Shown here in pieces: positions 33,224 to 44,219 of a DNA stretch of 64,000 bases (within the stretch, counting starts at the first letter, position 1; each line of letters begins with the position of its first letter). Position numbers and translations under genes: made by a program. The notes under the pieces were generated by a model. The model worked only from the letters and a program-made list of their open reading frames with translations. It ran no database searches and had not been told where the DNA came from. Source of the DNA: Ovis canadensis (taxonomy: Eukaryota; Chordata; Mammalia; Artiodactyla; Bovidae); contig NC_091248.1 in assembly GCF_042477335.2 (NCBI RefSeq), positions 115,348,501 through 115,412,500 on the forward strand, read 5' to 3'.

Positions 33224-35029
33224 AGCCTACTCTCTACCATGCAGTCATTGATTCAAATAACTCAGGACTCCCCACACAGAGAAGAGTCTGATAAGACTTT
33301 CACTTTGAACTTACTATCTTATCTCCATCTGAGATTCTGGCATCTCACTCAGGCTGTGAGAGGGGGAAATTTAAGCTATTTGTCACAGTCTCCCATGAGC
33401 TTGATGTGGTTGAAATGTTTCAGTTCTCCATCTTAGAGGTTTACCTCCAAAGAGGAAGTGGGCACTACATCTTGGAAGGAGGAATGCCCAGATACTAATA
33501 GCATCTCTAGGACACACATGTCCCATGTGGCCTTTTCCTCTTGCATTCTTAATACTGATTTATTGCCATTGCAACTGCTTAACATCTTGCAAGGTAGTGT
33601 TTCATTTTGTCCCCCTTGTTCATATTCCCTGTTTGAAATGAGCTCTGTGTTTTAAATATTTTAGACTCAGCAGCAGTAAATGTTTTCAGGCTTTGGATAG
33701 CACCAACACTGCTAGGAAAGGAAGAGTTTGAAACAGCTGTAACACCAAACTTCAAGAAAAAGAAGAAGGAAAAAATAGCAAAGTATTGTTTGTTAAACTG
33801 TCACCAAGCATCGTCACTCAGAATCAGTCTCGTTTGTATATGGAAACTCCTATTGCAGGGACTGAAAAAGAAAAGCTTAGGATTTTCTAGGAGAGAAAGA
33901 GATAATCTTTTCTAGCTAAAGAATAGGAGCATTTAAAATTACTCTCTAAGATTTGTAGGGACAATAACTACAAATAACAGATAACTCTAAGAATAGTGTG
34001 TCTATTATCGGACTGTTATTAAGATTTCAAAACAGTGAGGGCAATTGTAGCACCCGTTTTAAGCGATGATTGTCATCTAGTGGAGGTTCACTTTTAACCC
34101 AGGATTGTTATATTTCAAACTGAGGTCAAGGAGAAGATAGGTTTCTTTGGCAAACATCAGAAAAATCAGCTTGCCTTTCCCAAACCTCCTGCTGATAAAT
34201 GCTGTACTTTCCTAGTTCAAATCCTGAACAGTTTGTGTGAGTGGGAGATGAAGACATGGCAAGCTCTCCTTGCTCTTCCCCGTATAGTCAAAGCTCTCAC
34301 CTTCCTTTTCTTGGTTCTTTGAAAGCAGAGAATCAAGAAAATGTTATGGCCACTATACCTGGTGGGAAACCACTTGAGCTGAACTCGTCACCCTCTTAAT
34401 GTACTTATGATGACAGAGTGCTGATTTGTGCATCTAATTACTGAAGCCTAATTATTGCCACACTGAAATCAGCACAGCACAATAAAATATGCACCACATT
34501 CCCAGGCATGAGATTCTTCATCCCCCTTTTCCTCATGTTGGTGGTAATCTTATTTACAGTCGTATTCAGAAAGGAGCTTTGTCAAATATTCTAAGTCATC
34601 TCTTTTGAAAACATGCCTGAAAGTAAGTTTTTGAGGTCACAGGTAATAACGTTGGCCTCACAAGTGGAAATTACTAATTTATTAGTGTTCTTTGAGGTGG
34701 AAAATAGGTATGTAGATAAGGGAAACCCATAGATATGTGTTCTATAAAGTCTGTAGAAAGCACTTTTGAAAGTGTCCCACACTGTGGGTTACTAATAAAT
34801 GTAAAAGCTGTATTCCTGAGAGGGGGGAGTACTCTTTTATCTCAGAAAGTGAACTGGCTTATGAAATAAAAATAAAATGCTCTGAGTACACTTAATCTTT
34901 TCTTGTATAGAAAGAGAAACTAGAAAGGGGAAAATGGTATTTCTTCTGGTCCGTGTTTTGATGGATTATGTTTAACATGCTTGTTGCATGAAATTGAGGA
35001 GCAGTATTGTTTCTAATGACAAGACTCAC

Positions 35030-35090
35030 TCCTAAATATTCTGATTTAGTAGGTCAGAGGAATAACCCAAGAATCTGTTTTTAAATCCTT
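35030..35090 (+). mobile_element. MER5A (hAT-Charlie) remnant
   Basis: Contains AAATATTCTGATTTAGTAGG followed by AGGAATAACCCAAGAATCTG, the MER5A pattern around its TTCTGATTCAGTAGG core. Short and old. Confidence 0.6.
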
Positions 35091-35189
35091 ACTGACAGTC
35101 TTATAGCTAATTTGCTGTATGTGAGATCTTCTTCTGAAAACTTTACCTGAAGGCACTCATTATTCTATATAAAACTCATTATTCCTTAT

Positions 35190-35300
35190 AAAAATGGGAA
35201 TGTTACTATTACTATATCCCTTTTACAGATTAAGAAAATGAAGCACATAAGGGTTAAATAATTCTTCAGAAACACACAATAACTGGCACAGATACAAGTA
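35190..35300 (-). mobile_element. MIR SINE remnant
   Basis: Antisense MIR: CCCTTTTACAGATTAAGAAA, then a diverged tail around CACACAATAACTGGCACAG. Confidence 0.65.
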
Positions 35301-35548
35301 TATGTTTTTTTTTAAGTGTTTTCAGTTATGACCTAAAAGAAAAAAAATGGACATTTTTGTTGATTGTTTGATAAAAATGCTGTTTCCATTTTTAGCTCTT
35401 CTCCACAAGGCCATAACTATCAGGACTTCTATTAAACATGACTGTTCAGTGATTCATGGACTCTGTTTTATTCAAGTCTAAGAAAATATTCATTGGATTT
35501 CATTGGCTTGTTGCTTTATTGCTCTGTTTGGAATGTGTAGCCCTAATT

Positions 35549-35760
35549 GTGGGCTTCCCTGATGGCTCAACAGTAAAGAATCTGCCTGCTATTGGAGAAG
35601 ACGCGGGTTCAATCCTTTGTTGGGAAGATCCCCTGGAGAAGAAAATAGCAACCTATTCCAGTACTCTTGCCTGTGAAATCCCATGGACAGAGGAGCCTGG
35701 TAGGCTACAGTCCATAGGGTTACAAGAGTCTTGACTTAGTGATTAAATAACAACAAAACC
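35549..35760 (+). mobile_element. Bov-tA SINE
   Basis: Sense SINE from GGGCTTCCCTGATGGCTCAA to a TGATTAAATAACAACAAAAC tail. Confidence 0.93.
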
Positions 35761-36349
35761 CCATTTGTAAGAAGACATTAATGATTTGAAAGAACAGAAT
35801 AACAGATCACTGGGTTTTCTTCTTCTTTTGCTGGCTAGGGATTCTTTCCCCTTTACTTTTCTGCTTTGGTATGTGTATGTGGTTTTGTTTTGTTTTAAAC
35901 ATCCAAGCCAAATCCCTGTGCTTATGGAAGCCTAATAGTCAGAAATAATGAAGAGAAAAAGGAAAATGTGAATTCTTTTCAAAAGATACCCTAAAAGAGA
36001 AAAAAACGACAAAATCAGATGTTTAATGTAATGGGTCAAATGCTGGGGGAGGCTGAGGTCAAGACTGGACAGAACTGTCTTGATTTTCTAACAAGTATCT
36101 TGTACTCTTCCAGTGATGATGGGCTGTGAGGGTATGGAGGCCGAAGGTAGAGCCACAGTATGCAGTGCATTATTTCAGGATGACTTATATCAAACCACAA
36201 TAGTTTGTGCCATATCCTATTTGGTGATGGCTATGAGTTAACAGAAAGGGCAGACCTTCTCATATACATAATTTTTATTTATTGGTGAATTTATGTTGCT
36301 GCATATTTATTCATCTTGATTGTCATCTGAATGTCTTTCGCTACCAATA
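35761..36349. other. Intergenic DNA without recognisable features
   Basis: Anonymous. Confidence 0.45.
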
Positions 36350-36577
36350 AGATGCATGCACGCATGCTAAGTTGCCCTAGTCCTGTCCGACTCTTTGTGA
36401 CACCATGGACTGTAATCCATCAGGCTCTTCTGTCCATGGGATTCTCCAGGCAAGAATACTGGAGGGGGTTACCATTTCCTGCTCAGGGGATCGTCCCAGC
36501 ACAGGAATCGAACCTGCATCTCCTGTGGCTCCTGCATTGCAAGCAAATTCTTTACCACTGAGCCACCAGGGAAGCCA
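36350..36577 (-). mobile_element. Bov-A/Bov-tA SINE
   Basis: Antisense SINE from GATGCATGCACGCATGCTAA to GAGCCACCAGGGAAGCC. A short CCAATAA repeat on both sides is a possible target duplication. Confidence 0.92.
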
Positions 36578-37539
36578 ATAAAATAGGGAGCTTATAAAAG
36601 ACAGGGGCAGCGACTATTGCTATTCTGTATTCCCTTTGACAACTAGCAAAGGCCTAGGCATCAAGATTTGAACTGAACTTAATTGGATACATCAATTAAG
36701 GTTTCAAGCTGTTTTCATTTGATTGCCAAAGGTAGATGAAAGAAAATGCAGCCTTATAGCATATAATACACTGATGCTATGTTTATATACATATACTTTC
36801 GCAAAAGCAAGTCTTGTCCTCAACTATACTTTAGAATCATATTGTTTTATATCATTTTATCTTTATCAATTGGGACTACAGCCTAAAAATAATGAATATT
36901 CTTCTTGGAATGGATTTCTCATTAAAATGAAAAAATAAAAAGCTAAGTTTTTTAACAGAAAAAAATTATATACTGATTTTTTTTCATGGAGATCCCAAAT
37001 TTCATAAAGGACCAGAAATACTTTGTAATCTGATGCCTATTAGTCAAAGAAAACATAGGCATTGACCCTAGTGTAAAAGAAGAAAGAAAACAGTTACCTC
37101 TTCCTCTTATACATTTGCCAGTGTCCCAAAGAAATAAACAATCTGTGAATAGTCCAGCACGATTATATGTTTACAAAGCATAGAGGATTTATTCTAATAT
37201 TTTCCCACCTGGAAAAACTGGTCTTAAGCGTCTTCGGCAATCAGAAAGCGACACCGAGTTCTTCCCAATATGTCATGTCACTTTGATAGCAATCATACTT
37301 GCAGGAATGGGACTGGGCAATGGTGGTAACTGTAAACGTTCTGATGTAGAAATTGCAGATGGAGAGCTTGGCTCTGGGGATGGACGTGGAAAGGAGCAGA
37401 AAGGAGCCTGGAGAAAAGCCTGTCATATTTGCTCAGAAGAACCACCAAATCAGAGAGCAGAGAAGATTTCATTGGAGGAGCGCCTTCAACAGCAACTAAT
37501 CCCGTCATATTGAAAGAAAATTGTAAATGTTTTCTCCAG
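36578..37539. other. Repeat-free DNA upstream of CpG island
   Basis: No transposable element recognised. From about 37240 the base composition becomes balanced. Overlapping open frames at 37283-37513 (plus) and 37293-37508 (minus) have no known domain. Being next to the island, this stretch could be proximal promoter or 5' transcribed sequence. Confidence 0.5.
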
Positions 37540-37754
37540 AAATTGTCTGCCCATCGCAGCTAATCGAACACACACTGACGAATACATACACACTCTCTTT
37601 TTATACCAAAGGTGCCCAGACGCAGAGACCCGCTCCAGCGAGAGCGCGTGACACACACGGACAGGCGTACACACACGAACGCACACACGCCAGCCTGCGG
37701 CTTGGCCAGAGCCTTGAAACTGCAGATTCCACTCGGAGACGGCCAGAAGCGCCG

Positions 37755-37773
37755 AACTAATTAGTAATTAGTT
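37755..37773. promoter_or_regulatory. Palindromic double homeodomain-type site
   Basis: AACTAATTAGTAATTAGTT is a perfect 9-bp inverted repeat around a central G. It holds two TAATTA cores (37758-37763, 37765-37770), the recognition core of many homeodomain proteins. It lies at the left edge of the CpG island. Binding is inferred. Confidence 0.5.
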
Positions 37774-38093
37774 GCCCCTACACTAATAACTACTTCCCCA
37801 ATCACTTTGGTGAAGAAATGAATCCCGCCCAGCTCGTCAGTCCAGCCAGGTCTCCGTTCTATCTTGCTCTCCAGACACCTCTTCTTCGTAAAAGCCAGGT
37901 TTGAAAGTCCTTTTTGCTTCTTCGCCTTTGGTGTTTTGGTGTGGCGGGCGGGGGCAGTGTCACTTTAACTCCAGTCTACACCGCCAAGGGCCTCCAGACT
38001 CGTAAAGTGCCTGGGACGCGTGTGGGGTGCGCGACTCTGCTAGCGCGCGCCCGAGCCCCGCGGCTCTTGCCGGAGCTTTTAGGTCCGCTCTCT

Positions 38094-38117
38094 CCCCGCC
38101 TTCCCCCGCCCCACCCC
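38094..38117 (-). promoter_or_regulatory. G-quadruplex motif / GC boxes
   Basis: The minus strand has four runs of four or five G separated by short loops (about 1, 1 and 5 bases), the textbook G-quadruplex pattern. The same bases contain SP/KLF-type GC boxes. It ends about 45 bp before the exon-like segment. Confidence 0.6.
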
Positions 38118-38163
38118 TCCGAGTGTCGCGGCACCAACTAATCTTTTCCTTTTCGTTTGCAAG

Positions 38164-38330
38164 ATCAAGGGAGAGCGCAAGCCGGCGCCCGGCCTCGGAC
38201 TCTGAGCCGCGCGCGGCTAGCTCCGCGGCGGGTCAGCCCCGAACCCGTGAAGGGCTCCACGCTCCTGCCAGCCAGCCCACGCCAGGGACACTGCAGCCTG
38301 GAGAGGCAACTGGAGCCAATCCGGCGGCAG
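38164..38330 (+). other. Exon-like segment, probable non-coding 5' exon
   Basis: The right edge CGGCAG|GTAAGG (donor at 38331) closely matches the mammalian 5' splice site. The left edge has an acceptor-like run: CTAAT branch-like text, pyrimidine tract CTTTTCCTTTTCGTTTG, then CAAG at 38160-38163. If both are used this is a 167-bp internal exon; otherwise the donor ends a first exon starting within the island. It contains no ATG in a meaningful frame, so it would be 5' UTR or lncRNA. No downstream coding exon was recognised in the remaining 25 kb. The gene is unidentified. Confidence 0.4.
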
Positions 38331-40190
38331 GTAAGGACAGCCAGCTGCTCAGCCCTCCGCTGGCCAGCGCCAGGGACCCTGGCACCTCCCGATTCTCCGG
38401 AACGGGCGCCGAGGGGTCTGGGGTGAGGGAATTGGAGAATTCTTCCACAAGTCCAGATCCTCAAACGGAAACTTTGATTTCTGGGGCTTGGAGAACTGAG
38501 GGCAGCGATGGCGGGTACGGAAAGCAGGGGCAGAAGAGGCAGAGCGCGGGAAGGGATGCGATTCCGCGGGTCACGGAGTCCGGAGGAATGTGGCAAAGGC
38601 AGCCTGGGGGCCCGAGCCCGCCCGGGCGTCGCTCCCTCTTGCAGCCCGGCCCCCTCCCCCTGCACTGTCACCAGCTCCCCGCTCCTTGCGGTGTCCGCAA
38701 ACCGGGGAGCTTCGCCCGCTCCTGCCCCTCACGTTTCTTCCAGCCTGGGCCACGTCTCCCAGGCGTTTGGGGTGGAGGCCCGGCTCCTCGGCCCCACAGG
38801 ATCCGCGGGTTCCGCTCTGTGAGCGCCCGCGCCAGGTGGCCGGAGGGAGGCTTCGCGCTGTAGTCCGAGGAGCGTGGCCAAGGGCGGGGGGGATACGAAT
38901 GGGGAGAGGGTCCCAGGACAGAGCAGGCGGAAACCTGCTGCAACCTCGTCGCGTTTCGGCCCTAACACGAGGTCGGCGGTCCGCCTCGGCTAGAGGACAG
39001 GGTCTCAGCCCCAAGCCCGCGGGGTCGCGGACCGTGCCAGGGCTGCGCCGACAGCCACCTCACCATGAGATCTGAGCCACCCCTGCGGGCTTCGGGGTTG
39101 TAGATTGGGAATGACCGGACCCACAATATCCCTTTGCCGTTCGCACCTGCGGACTCGGGCGATCGCAGATAACTTGTAGCTCTCGGAACCTGCGAGGTAC
39201 GGACGGTCCAATCCCGCGCTGGGAGATCGCGCAGCAATTCCACCTGTGCGCTCTGCCCGGCGCCCCCGGGGCGCCGCCGGCGGGGCTGGACGCTGCTTGC
39301 CTGGGAGAGCTCTGAAGAGGTCAAGACTTAAGATTCCTTGGAATCACTGACTCAGAAAGCAGCGCACACCCACTGCCTCAGCCTCCCGCCAGCGTCCCCA
39401 TCCCTCTGTAGCCTCCTGCTCGTCGCGGTCCTCCAGGCTGCTCTAAGCCACAAAATCGTAAAAAGGAGGGTCCACTGGGCTCGCCAGACCCACGCCTTGA
39501 GACTAGGGTTGCCTGTAAGGAAATATCTCTGGGGAGTCCCTCGGGATGGAGGGGAGGGAGGAAAGAGGAGAAACTGAGGTAAACGCCTAAGGCAAGCAGA
39601 GCTGTCGACCGACATCTCACCCGAGCCGCCCTCCCGTGTCCTTAGTCGGTTCACGGCCACGGCCCGCCTGTGACGGAGGCCACCAAGGGCTCCAAGTCGG
39701 CCCGCCCAATCGCGGGGAGCCCAGCAAGAGCACGGAGCCTTCAAGTCCTCAAGCTCCGGAATCCCCCGGACTGACTTTCTATTTCCCTTTCATCTTGCGT
39801 TTTTCTGGTTTGTGTTGCTTTTCTTGCTCTTTTTTCTTAGCGCTGGGTGGCAGTGGGTTCGTGTAGTTTGCCCATCCCCTAGTACACGCAGCAAGCGACA
39901 CAACACGCATCTCCCTGCTGGACCGCACACCCGCCCGCGCTCCCGCACGCAGCCTCCGCCCCCCAATTCCACAACCCCAGCGCCTGCGGCAAGGACCACC
40001 TCCTTGACCAGGATCACAGTCAGGGCGGCGGTGGCCTTGTCTCCGCGGAGGGTTGAGCCGGCCCAGATTCCGGAGAGAAACAGTGGGGCAATGGGAAAGG
40101 CCTGGGAAAAACTTGAATTGGGGTTGAGGGTGGAGTAGGGGGAGATTCTGAGGGCAGAGGCCCCCAGCACTGTAGCTCGGGTGCAGCTGC

Positions 40191-41189
40191 TCTGAGGGGA
40201 CCCCGAGGCTCTGGCCCCCTCAGCGCCTGCGTGGAGGAGAGCCCACCCTTAGGGGAGCAGCCTTTCTCTGGGGAAGTTCAGATAGCCAGGTCCTGGAGTG
40301 GACCAGCAGCTCTCTTTGCTCCAGGCCTTTCTGGTTTACCCGCCTTGAGAGGGCTCTGAAATGTGGCACCTTGCACACTACAGCTATTCACCCAACCTTG
40401 GGCCACAAGGTCCTCCTCCTGTATTTTGTTGGCAATCAAATATAATATATGCATTATATTGAAAATACATAGAAGGATATATAGAGAGAGTACACTTTCA
40501 TTGATAACCAAATAATAAGGATGATGACACAGTTAAGAAACTGCAATTAGGTATGTGTATGTGGGGTCTTTGGGGTGGTAACCACAAGGGGATAATCATA
40601 GAATTAAATCAGTAGATCACCCTAAGAACTATATTAGGCTACAATTCAGAAAGTGGACTTTTTGAGACTGTTTTGGCAAATGGATGGAAGAATTTTGTGC
40701 CAACAATGTAGCAGCTTTGCAGGATTTGACAGCTAAGGATTCAAGAAGTAATGTTATTATCAGATGAATTTTTATTATTACTATTATTAGTAAATGTGTC
40801 TAGCTGTGGCAGTACTCTAAGCAACTTCTATTGACTCTACATGCTTTATTAGGCTAAACAATTATGCCAATTAAAGCTGAAAAGTAAAACTTGACCCTAA
40901 AAAGGCATGGAAATACCAACTAACTCAGCTTACTGTTTTAAAACTCTGTGAATGAGATGGGGCAGGAGTAGGGTAAAGTCCTTGGATCCAAAAATTCAGG
41001 GTGGGCTTCCTGAAAGATGCTTGGTCTTCCTATAAAAGAAAAGTGTATTTGTTTATGTAAGTGTGTTTGAGGTTGTCTGGGGGGATTGTAGGAAGAAAAT
41101 AGGTTGATTTGAATATCCCTATCCTAGTTTAAGTTCAAGAGAACCCGCAGAATGTGTTTGTAACTCAGCTGACTTCAGAGATAAGTGTA
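40191..41189. other. Intergenic or intronic DNA after CpG island
   Basis: Composition returns to AT-rich. A short ATT-rich run lies at 40753-40791. No gene or repeat family recognised. Confidence 0.5.
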
Positions 41190-41416
41190 GGAGAGTGTGC
41201 TTGTGTGCTCATTGACTCAGTCGTGTCTGACTCTTTGCGGCCACGCATACTGTCGCCTGCCAGGCTCCTCTGTTCATGGGATTTCCTGGCAAGAATACTA
41301 GATGGATTGCCATTTCCTACTCCAGGGAATTTTTCCAACCCAGGGATCGAACCCATGTCTCCTGAGTCTCCTGCATTGGCAGGTGGATTCTTCACCACTG
41401 AGCCACCTGGGAAGCC
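41190..41416 (-). mobile_element. Bov-tA SINE
   Basis: Antisense SINE from GTGCTTGTGTGCTCATTGAC to GAGCCACCTGGGAAGCC. Flanking AAGTGTAGGA / AAATGTAGGA suggests a target duplication. It is the only young ruminant insertion between 36.6 and 50.3 kb. Confidence 0.92.
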
Positions 41417-42467
41417 AAATGTAGGAAAGACAGCAGTCAAATGTAGATAAAAGTCTCTTTGGAATGAGCCCCCACAGTCTGTCAATATGGGGGGACATCT
41501 TCACAATAAAAAACCCACATTGCCCAAACACTATCCTATCCCCTTCTTTGCTCAGATAACCCCTAACATCTGGGGTTATCTGAACTTGTATGTACGTTCA
41601 GTGGCAGTTTTACAATTTTAATTTCAGAGTAGCCAACCCTCTGAGCACAGGAGGAGGGAAGGGAAGTCTCAGAGTTTTGGGGAAAACAGCAGATGGCTCA
41701 CGGAGATGGGAGGGCAGGCAGGGGACCCGCTTTACTGGAGAAGGACCCACAGGAGACACGCCACTCTAACCCACAACAGTGAACAAAGGTGAAGCCAGCG
41801 TAAGAGAAGAAGAAGAAGAGGCCATTTATTCCAATAAAGGAATTGAAGAGAGAATGGGAGGGGAAAAATGAGGACAAGAATCTGTGAGCATGCCATTACG
41901 AGCCCCATCTCCATCGCTGATGGCAGTCCTTGGGCATGCCTGTGAGAGAATGCCCATGAGTAACTGCCTAAATATGACCACTCAAACCCCACGCTTACTC
42001 TTATCTTAATCTTTCTTTGGTTTACTCAGTAGGATCAAGAGACTGACAGAAACACTTTGTCACAGTCTCCTTGAGGGACCTGGTTTTCTTCTTTTAGCTT
42101 TGCATTGGAGTTGAGTTGGCATTTTACAATGTGAGCCTATGTTCTGTTCCTCAGTGGACTTTTCTGTATCAAAACCGTCAATATTCTCCTGGTGACCAGC
42201 TGGTTTATTCCCTGTCTCCTGTTCCCATTTTATCTACCTTTGGTTCACTCAGCAGGTGTGGGGACTGCTTTCCTTAAAAGGTATCAGAGCAGGGGTACTG
42301 ACTGCACACCCCAAAGCTCAGCAGGGCCACATGGTGACCACAGGGATGGTAGAGCGTGTTTTGTGTGGAACAAAACACATTTCCATTTTCCCTTGGAAAT
42401 GCATTTTCATATAGTGTGTTTTAAATCTCTGAAGCTGTCCTAAGCACTTCACGTGTATTATATCATC

Positions 42468-42560
42468 TTTCTGTCAGGGCTTTATCCCCAGTGTTTAAAA
42501 TAGTGTCTGTCACCTTCTAGGAGTTTATTAACTATTTGTTGAATATGTGAATTGATGAAT
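42468..42560 (+). mobile_element. L2 LINE 3' remnant
   Basis: Pattern GTCAGGGCTTTATCCCCAGT, TTAAAATAGTGTCTGTCACC, then TTAACTATTTGTTGAATATG, like an L2 3' end. Confidence 0.65.
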
Positions 42561-42745
42561 CAGTTTCTTATTGTATCACGGCCACAATCCTATGAAGTAG
42601 ATGTTATTGTCCTCATTTTACAAATGAGGAAACTGGCTTTCAGAGGGGTCAGGTAATGACCCAAGGTCACGCAGCTAGTAAGTTGCAGTCCCCGGATTCA
42701 AACAAGGGCTGTTGGACTTCTAGTCTTTGGACTCCTGTTGGACTC
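42561..42745 (-). mobile_element. MIR SINE remnant
   Basis: Well preserved antisense MIR: CAATCCTATGAAGTAGATGT, CATTTTACAAATGAGGAAAC, then CCAAGGTCACGCAGCTAGTA and GGATTCAAACAAGGGCTG. Confidence 0.85.
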
Positions 42746-43478
42746 CAGGCTTTGTCTTACACCGTGGAGATACAGTGTACTTTTTCCCCTATGTCTGAGG
42801 AAATCACAACTCTGGTGTTTTGAGGCCAACAGTGTTCTCTCCATTCCTTTAGTTAAACTGTGTATTCTGGTTATATTCCCTAAAGCCTAAGCAAGAAAGA
42901 TTCATTGCCAACTAGATTCTTCTGTTGGCATAACCTGCTTGACCCTCTGCCTCTGGCAGAGGAAAGTAAGGGCACAGAAATTACCTGGTATTTTGGCAGA
43001 TGCTATTTTCACCTGTAGCAACACCAAGATTTTCTGTTGTCTGGTGCAGGAGGATGAAAGAGAGTTTTGATAGTACCGAATTTAACTCACCTTAAGTGTT
43101 GAAGTGGGTAAAGAGGTTTTCCATTGTGATGCAGTTAACCAAGAACTGCCTCAGAGTCTACACATTCCAACTTCCCTCTAGTTGTCTCTCCACAGGAGTT
43201 CCTCTTTCTTTATATGAAGATTATTTGTGCTTAAAGTTCTGAGTTTGAATGGCAGCTTTTGATTTTAGTTAAAACATCATCCACCTTTGCTTTGAAAAGC
43301 ATGGTGTGACTTTGTGAACATACGATCAGCAAAAGTGTGTGAGGCTTGTTCTGACTGGTTTGCCTCCTTCTACCCTTGATATATTCTTGTCTTTATTTCA
43401 TTTCCCTTTTTCTGCACACATGTTCAAGCTCCTTCTTTTATACTGTGACCTAAATATACAGTCATCTTAACTGGTGCT

Positions 43479-43492
43479 GTTACCATGGTAAT
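43479..43492. promoter_or_regulatory. RFX-type X-box palindrome
   Basis: GTTACCATGGTAAT contains the perfect palindrome TTACCATGGTAA and closely fits the two-half-site RFX consensus (GTTNCCATGGNAAC). Binding is inferred. Confidence 0.5.
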
Positions 43493-43596
43493 GTTTCATG
43501 GTAGATAAGGGTACACACTAAAAAATCAGTCTCTTTCATTAGCAATGGAATGCCTTGTTTTTCGCCCCCCTCTCCCCAATCCAAGCTTTCACTGAA

Positions 43597-43616
43597 TGGC
43601 GCCCTCTGGTGTCCAG
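43597..43616 (-). promoter_or_regulatory. CTCF-like site
   Basis: On the minus strand the sequence reads GGACACCAGAGGGCGCCA, fitting the CTCF core (CCASYAGRKGGCGC) at nearly all strong positions; the exception is A in place of the second C. It is about 105 bp from the RFX-like palindrome and 3.4 kb from the edge of the CpG island. Confidence 0.55.
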
Positions 43617-44219
43617 TAACAGGAAGCACACTACTGTGGATTGGGCAAGAACATTTTTAAAATTGAGAGAATTTTAGTTTCAATGATAATTTGAGGTGGA
43701 CAAAAGCAAGAAAGACTCTTAATTAGTATGTTTTTAAGTAAACAGATTAGTAGAAAACATTCATTGCCTGAACATATTAAGTACTGTTTGCTGTGTAGAA
43801 TTCTACAAAGTTATGGGAAATGGATATTTATGACCCTTGTGTGTTTAACAATATTGTGAAAATTTTTCTGTGGGATTTACAAAGAGAGTTTTGTTATAGG
43901 AGATATTGAGATATATCTGGCTGAGATATGTAAGCTAATGGATTGTTTCATATTTTTAAGTCTTTAAAATTTCAAAATGGAAGAGTTCTGTCTTTAGAAT
44001 GAGAACATTGTTCTTGCTGGATAGGATATAGAATAGTGTTGATGATGATGATAAAATAATAACTTGCATGTATAATTTGTTGTTTTGTTATGTGAGAAAC
44101 TTGAAAGTTGCTCTATATTATTGTGTGAATATATAATATGCGTATTATTATTATTCGCAGATTACATGACAAATTAGAAGTAAGGTTGATATGCTAGAAA
44201 TATCTTCTTTCTTCCTCAC

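Larger units (their letters stand above)
33234..35548. other. Intergenic DNA with MER5A and MIR remnants
   Basis: No gene supported. Around 34360-34500 several TAATTA/CTAATTA cores cluster in repeat-free sequence. MER5A-like text lies at about 35030-35090 and an antisense MIR at about 35190-35300. Confidence 0.5.
37540..40190. promoter_or_regulatory. CpG island, probable promoter region
   Basis: From about 37.6 kb, and most densely from 37.93 to 39.3 kb, CG dinucleotides and G+C rise sharply against an AT-rich, CpG-poor background. GC-box sequence is present (GGCGGGCGGGGG near 37945-37955; CCCCGCC/CCCGCCCC at 38094-38112), along with CCAAT text at 37797 and 38316, an AP-1 type TGACTCA at 39348, and no convincing TATA box. 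No ruminant SINE or LINE interrupts it. Such islands mark promoters of housekeeping and developmental genes. Direction is open: plus is favoured by the splice-donor context at 38331, but minus-strand donor-like sites exist (for example near 39058 and 39615). Long frames inside, up to 278 codons at 38027-38863, are expected from GC-rich composition. Confidence 0.85.

Noticed and set aside
34073..34086. Second CTCF-like match (CATCTAGTGG)
   Set aside because: The minus-strand core reads CCACTAGATGAC; the final GGC position is changed, so it is a weak match.
37283..37513. 76-codon frame upstream of the CpG island, considered as a conserved small protein
   Set aside because: An equally long antisense frame exists, there is no known domain, and no signal or repeat pattern is visible; coding status cannot be supported.
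38027..38863. 278-codon plus-strand open frame in the CpG island
   Set aside because: Composition is that of random GC-rich sequence (Ala, Pro, Gly, Arg, Ser). There is no domain, it crosses a strong splice donor, and frames of similar length exist on the other strand over the same bases.
38571..39014. 147- and 161-codon overlapping frames on both strands
   Set aside because: Mutually overlapping, low complexity, no recognised domain; explained by scarcity of stop codons in CpG-rich DNA.
39790..40170. 126-codon minus-strand frame at the right edge of the island
   Set aside because: No family resemblance; it begins and ends in unrelated contexts and matches a plus-strand frame of similar length.
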